A stretch of 8,933 nucleotides of DNA. It comes from Betaproteobacteria bacterium UBA3031. GTDB taxonomy: Bacteria; Pseudomonadota; Gammaproteobacteria; Burkholderiales; Eutrophovitaceae. How positions within the stretch are numbered: position 1 is the first letter of the stretch; each line of letters starts with the position of its first letter. The position numbers and the translations under genes were made by a program. Below the pieces are notes generated by a model. The model was not told the origin of the DNA. It ran no database searches and saw only the letters and a program-made list of their open reading frames with translations. Shown piece by piece: positions 7,287 through 8,933 of this stretch. The stretch lies in the NCBI GenBank assembly GCA_002367635.1, contig DFDI01000002.1:37665-46597 (forward strand). The letters run 5' to 3'.

Positions 7287-8216
7287 TTATTTAAATTCAT
7301 GACCAACCTTCAAGCCGAATGCCCTGACATATTCGGCCGCTGATGATTTTTTTCCGCCTGGCCTTTGAATCACACGGACCTTTAGCGTTCCTTTCTTACA
7401 GGCAACAACAAATCCATCCTCCGCTAGCTCAATTACTGTCCCTGGCCCACTTTGTGAATCCCCTTGATCCAAAACTTTAGTTTCCCAAATTTTAATTCGA
7501 CTCTCTCCCAAAAAAGTATGCGCTCCCGGCTCCGAATCCATAGCCCGCACCAATCGGTCTATTTCTGAACTGGAGGCAGCCCAATCGATCAAAGCATCAT
7601 CGTTATTTATTTTGTGTGCATACGTAACCTGGGAGCCCGCCTGCTGAACGACCGGTATGCGACTATCCAAATCAGACAGTGTGTGAATGAGAGCCTCAGC
7701 GCCAAGATCCGCCAAGATGTCGTGTAATGACTTAGCAGTATCATTAGCCACGATCGGGATGCGGCGCTCACAAAAGACAGGCCCGGTATCTAGACCCTCC
7801 TCCATTTGCATAATACAAACGCCGGTTTCTTTATCCCCAGCCATGATCGCTCGTTGAATCGGGGCGGCCCCTCTCCACCGCGGCAACAATGATGCGTGCA
7901 CATTAATGCACCCAAATGGGAAAGTGGTAAGGATTTCTTTTGGCACAATCTGTCCAAATGCCACAACAATCATTAAGTCCGCGGGCTCCTGACGAATCCT
8001 ATCCAGCACTCCTGGGGATTTTAAATTTGCGGGCTGATACGTTTCGATACCTAGACCAATTGCGGTTTTTTTGACCTCGCTAGGCATCATCGACATGCCA
8101 CGCCCCGCGCGTCGGTCGGGCTGCGTTATGACTAAAGGTATTTTATGTCCGCTTGCTATAAGCGCTTTGAGGCTGACGGCGGAGAATGCAGGCGTACCTG
8201 CAAAAATGATATTCAT
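7287..8216 (-). CDS. fmt: Methionyl-tRNA formyltransferase
   Basis: 309-residue cytosolic enzyme that formylates Met-tRNA(fMet) from 10-formyltetrahydrofolate, giving the initiator tRNA used in bacterial translation. The N-terminal formyltransferase domain (about 1-190) opens with IIFAGTPAFSAVSL, then TQPDRRAGRG (31-40). The catalytic core is present: Asn105 and His107 in INVHASLLPRWRGAAPIQ, and Asp143 in MEEGLDTGPV, corresponding to Asn106, His108 and Asp144 of E. coli. The C-terminal domain (about 205-309) carries the usual YAHKI, RAMDSEPGAHTFL and RVIQRPGGKK elements that bind tRNA. Length agrees with the family (about 310-315). ATG 8216 overlaps the def stop as ATGA, so translation is probably coupled; AAGAG just upstream could act as a ribosome binding site. 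No anomalies seen. Confidence 0.97.
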   Translation of the reverse strand: MNIIFAGTPAFSAVSLKALIASGHKIPLVITQPDRRAGRGMSMMPSEVKKTAIGLGIETYQPANLKSPGVLDRIRQEPADLMIVVAFGQIVPKEILTTFPFGCINVHASLLPRWRGAAPIQRAIMAGDKETGVCIMQMEEGLDTGPVFCERRIPIVANDTAKSLHDILADLGAEALIHTLSDLDSRIPVVQQAGSQVTYAHKINNDDALIDWAASSSEIDRLVRAMDSEPGAHTFLGESRIKIWETKVLDQGDSQSGPGTVIELAEDGFVVACKKGTLKVRVIQRPGGKKSSAAEYVRAFGLKVGHEFK

Positions 8217-8731
8217 GTTAGCTCTTGGTAGTCGAGTTCTTTTTGCTGCTTTCTTAACTTTTTAATAATCCGCTCTTGCTTAAGTCGAGACAAATATTCT
8301 ACAAAAACCTTTCCATCCAAGTGGTCGATTTCATGTTGAATACACACCGCCAGCATCCCATCAGCCTCTAAATCAAATTCTTTCCCCGTTTTGTCTAGGG
8401 CTCTAACTTCGACCCATTCTGACCGCTCTACTCGATCAAAAACACCGGGGACACTCAAACAACCTTCTTCAAAAATAATAGCGCCCTCTTTCGATCGAAT
8501 TTCAGGGTTTATCAAGACCAAGAGTTCGTCTCTTGATTCAGAAATATCAATCACAATAACTCGCTCTTGCACATTAACTTGAGTGGCGGCGAGCCCGATG
8601 CCCGACGCAGCATACATGGTTTCAGCCATGTCTTCGACGAGATGTCGGATCTTATCTCCAACCGCAGTTACTGGCTTTGCTAGGATGTGTAGTCTTTCGT
8701 CAGGATATTGCAATATGTTTAAAATACTCAT
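8213..8731 (-). CDS. def: Peptide deformylase
   Basis: 172-residue cytosolic metalloenzyme that removes the N-formyl group from nascent proteins, undoing the Fmt modification. All three family motifs are present: GIGLAATQ (44-51, Gln51), EEGCLSVPG (88-96) with metal ligand Cys91, and QHEIDHLDG (132-140) with His133, catalytic Glu134 and His137. It is a type 1 bacterial enzyme, close in length to E. coli Def (169 residues). An in-frame TAG lies directly before ATG 8731, which fixes the start at or after this codon. No clear Shine-Dalgarno sequence precedes it (ACGAACTAG). It is the first gene of the minus-strand operon and overlaps fmt by 4 bases. Confidence 0.98.
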   Translation of the reverse strand: MSILNILQYPDERLHILAKPVTAVGDKIRHLVEDMAETMYAASGIGLAATQVNVQERVIVIDISESRDELLVLINPEIRSKEGAIIFEEGCLSVPGVFDRVERSEWVEVRALDKTGKEFDLEADGMLAVCIQHEIDHLDGKVFVEYLSRLKQERIIKKLRKQQKELDYQELT

Positions 8732-8779
8732 CTAGTTCGTGAATTGTTTTGATAATAAAAGGGCTGCGTCTAGCTCGAT

Positions 8780-8788
8780 ATTTTAACA
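8780..8788 (-). promoter_or_regulatory. Candidate extended -10 promoter for the def operon
   Basis: Read on the minus strand, the sequence is TGTTAAAAT, an extended -10 element (TGn followed by a TATAAT-like hexamer). The 17-base position upstream holds TCTAAT, so there is no recognisable -35 box; an extended -10 can work without one. Transcription would start about 42 bases before the def ATG. The gap is AT-rich, so chance matches are likely; placement upstream of the first operon gene is the main support. Confidence 0.35.
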
Positions 8789-8816
8789 AAATCGTTACAG
8801 TGATTAGATTCTATTT

Positions 8817-8834
8817 AATTTTGAATCCAAAATT
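8817..8834. repeat. Perfect 7-bp inverted repeat in the def upstream gap
   Basis: AATTTTG (8817-8823) and CAAAATT (8828-8834) are perfect inverted repeats separated by AATC. The element is centred about 94 bases upstream of def and about 40 bases upstream of the candidate def -10 element, where an activator or repressor dimer could sit. No known operator consensus is matched, and in such AT-rich DNA a repeat this size could arise by chance. Confidence 0.3.
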
Positions 8835-8912
8835 TTATATCCGACCAAATTAACTCTGGGTTTATTTTCCCCCTAGATGTTGACTCTAAGTTTGCGATAG
8901 GACATCCTCTTG

Positions 8913-8933
8913 GTGACAGCTGAAGATATCGTT
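8913..8933 (+). CDS. Possible start of a divergent gene (dprA by synteny), 7 codons only
   Basis: A plus-strand frame begins at GTG 8913 (or TTG 8910, same frame) and is open to the window end, encoding only MTAEDIV. AGGA at 8899-8902 is a plausible ribosome binding site, 7 bases before TTG or 10 before GTG. An in-frame TAG at 8898-8900 rules out a start further upstream. In E. coli and many betaproteobacteria the gene divergent from def is dprA (smf), the DNA-processing protein of natural transformation, whose N-terminus is often of this acidic kind. Seven residues cannot establish identity; the assignment rests on position alone. Confidence 0.25.

Noticed and set aside
8071..8582. Plus-strand frames opposite fmt and def
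   Set aside because: Antisense shadows of the conserved fmt N-terminus and def motifs.
8877..8900. Seven-codon plus-strand frame ATG...TAG as a leader peptide
   Set aside because: There is no ribosome binding site, no codon bias suggestive of attenuation and no following terminator hairpin.

Overview
The window looks like chromosomal DNA of a betaproteobacterium with moderate G+C (mid-40s percent by eye). Everything clearly coding is on the minus strand. The main evidence for the lineage is gene order: read in the direction of transcription (right to left) it runs def, fmt, rsmB, a DUF4390 gene, ntrY, ntrX. That order is familiar from Burkholderiales, Nitrosomonadales and Neisseriales, and the protein sequences fit. 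The genus cannot be fixed from the sequence alone.

Layout, right to left. Bases 8732-8912 are an AT-rich gap holding a candidate promoter for the minus-strand operon, a perfect 7-bp inverted repeat, and at the far right edge what may be the first codons of a divergent plus-strand gene, where dprA would be expected by synteny. Bases 8731-2041 are a tightly packed six-gene operon: def and fmt overlap by 4 bases, rsmB follows after 9 bases, the DUF4390 gene starts inside the rsmB end, ntrY starts on an ATGA overlap with the DUF4390 stop, and ntrX starts 2 bases after ntrY. A 142-base gap follows, with a hairpin over the ntrX stop codon. Then comes a transketolase gene (tkt) that runs off the left edge, missing about 30 residues of its C-terminus.

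The first half of the operon serves translation: Fmt formylates initiator Met-tRNA, Def removes the formyl group from new proteins, and RsmB methylates 16S rRNA. The second half is envelope signalling: a predicted exported DUF4390 protein, a four-helix membrane histidine kinase (NtrY) and its response regulator (NtrX). Tkt is central carbon metabolism (pentose phosphate pathway) and probably a separate unit.

The most notable feature is NtrX. Its receiver domain and C-terminal Fis-type DNA-binding helix-turn-helix look intact, but the central AAA+ domain has lost the Walker A lysine, the aspartate of the Walker B motif, the GAFTGA loop and about 30 residues around it. The two-component system therefore appears to have kept phosphorylation and DNA binding while abandoning sigma-54 activation. 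I saw no mobile elements, CRISPR arrays, RNA genes or clear rho-independent terminators. The window is mostly ordinary core genome, with no sign of a wholly new system.
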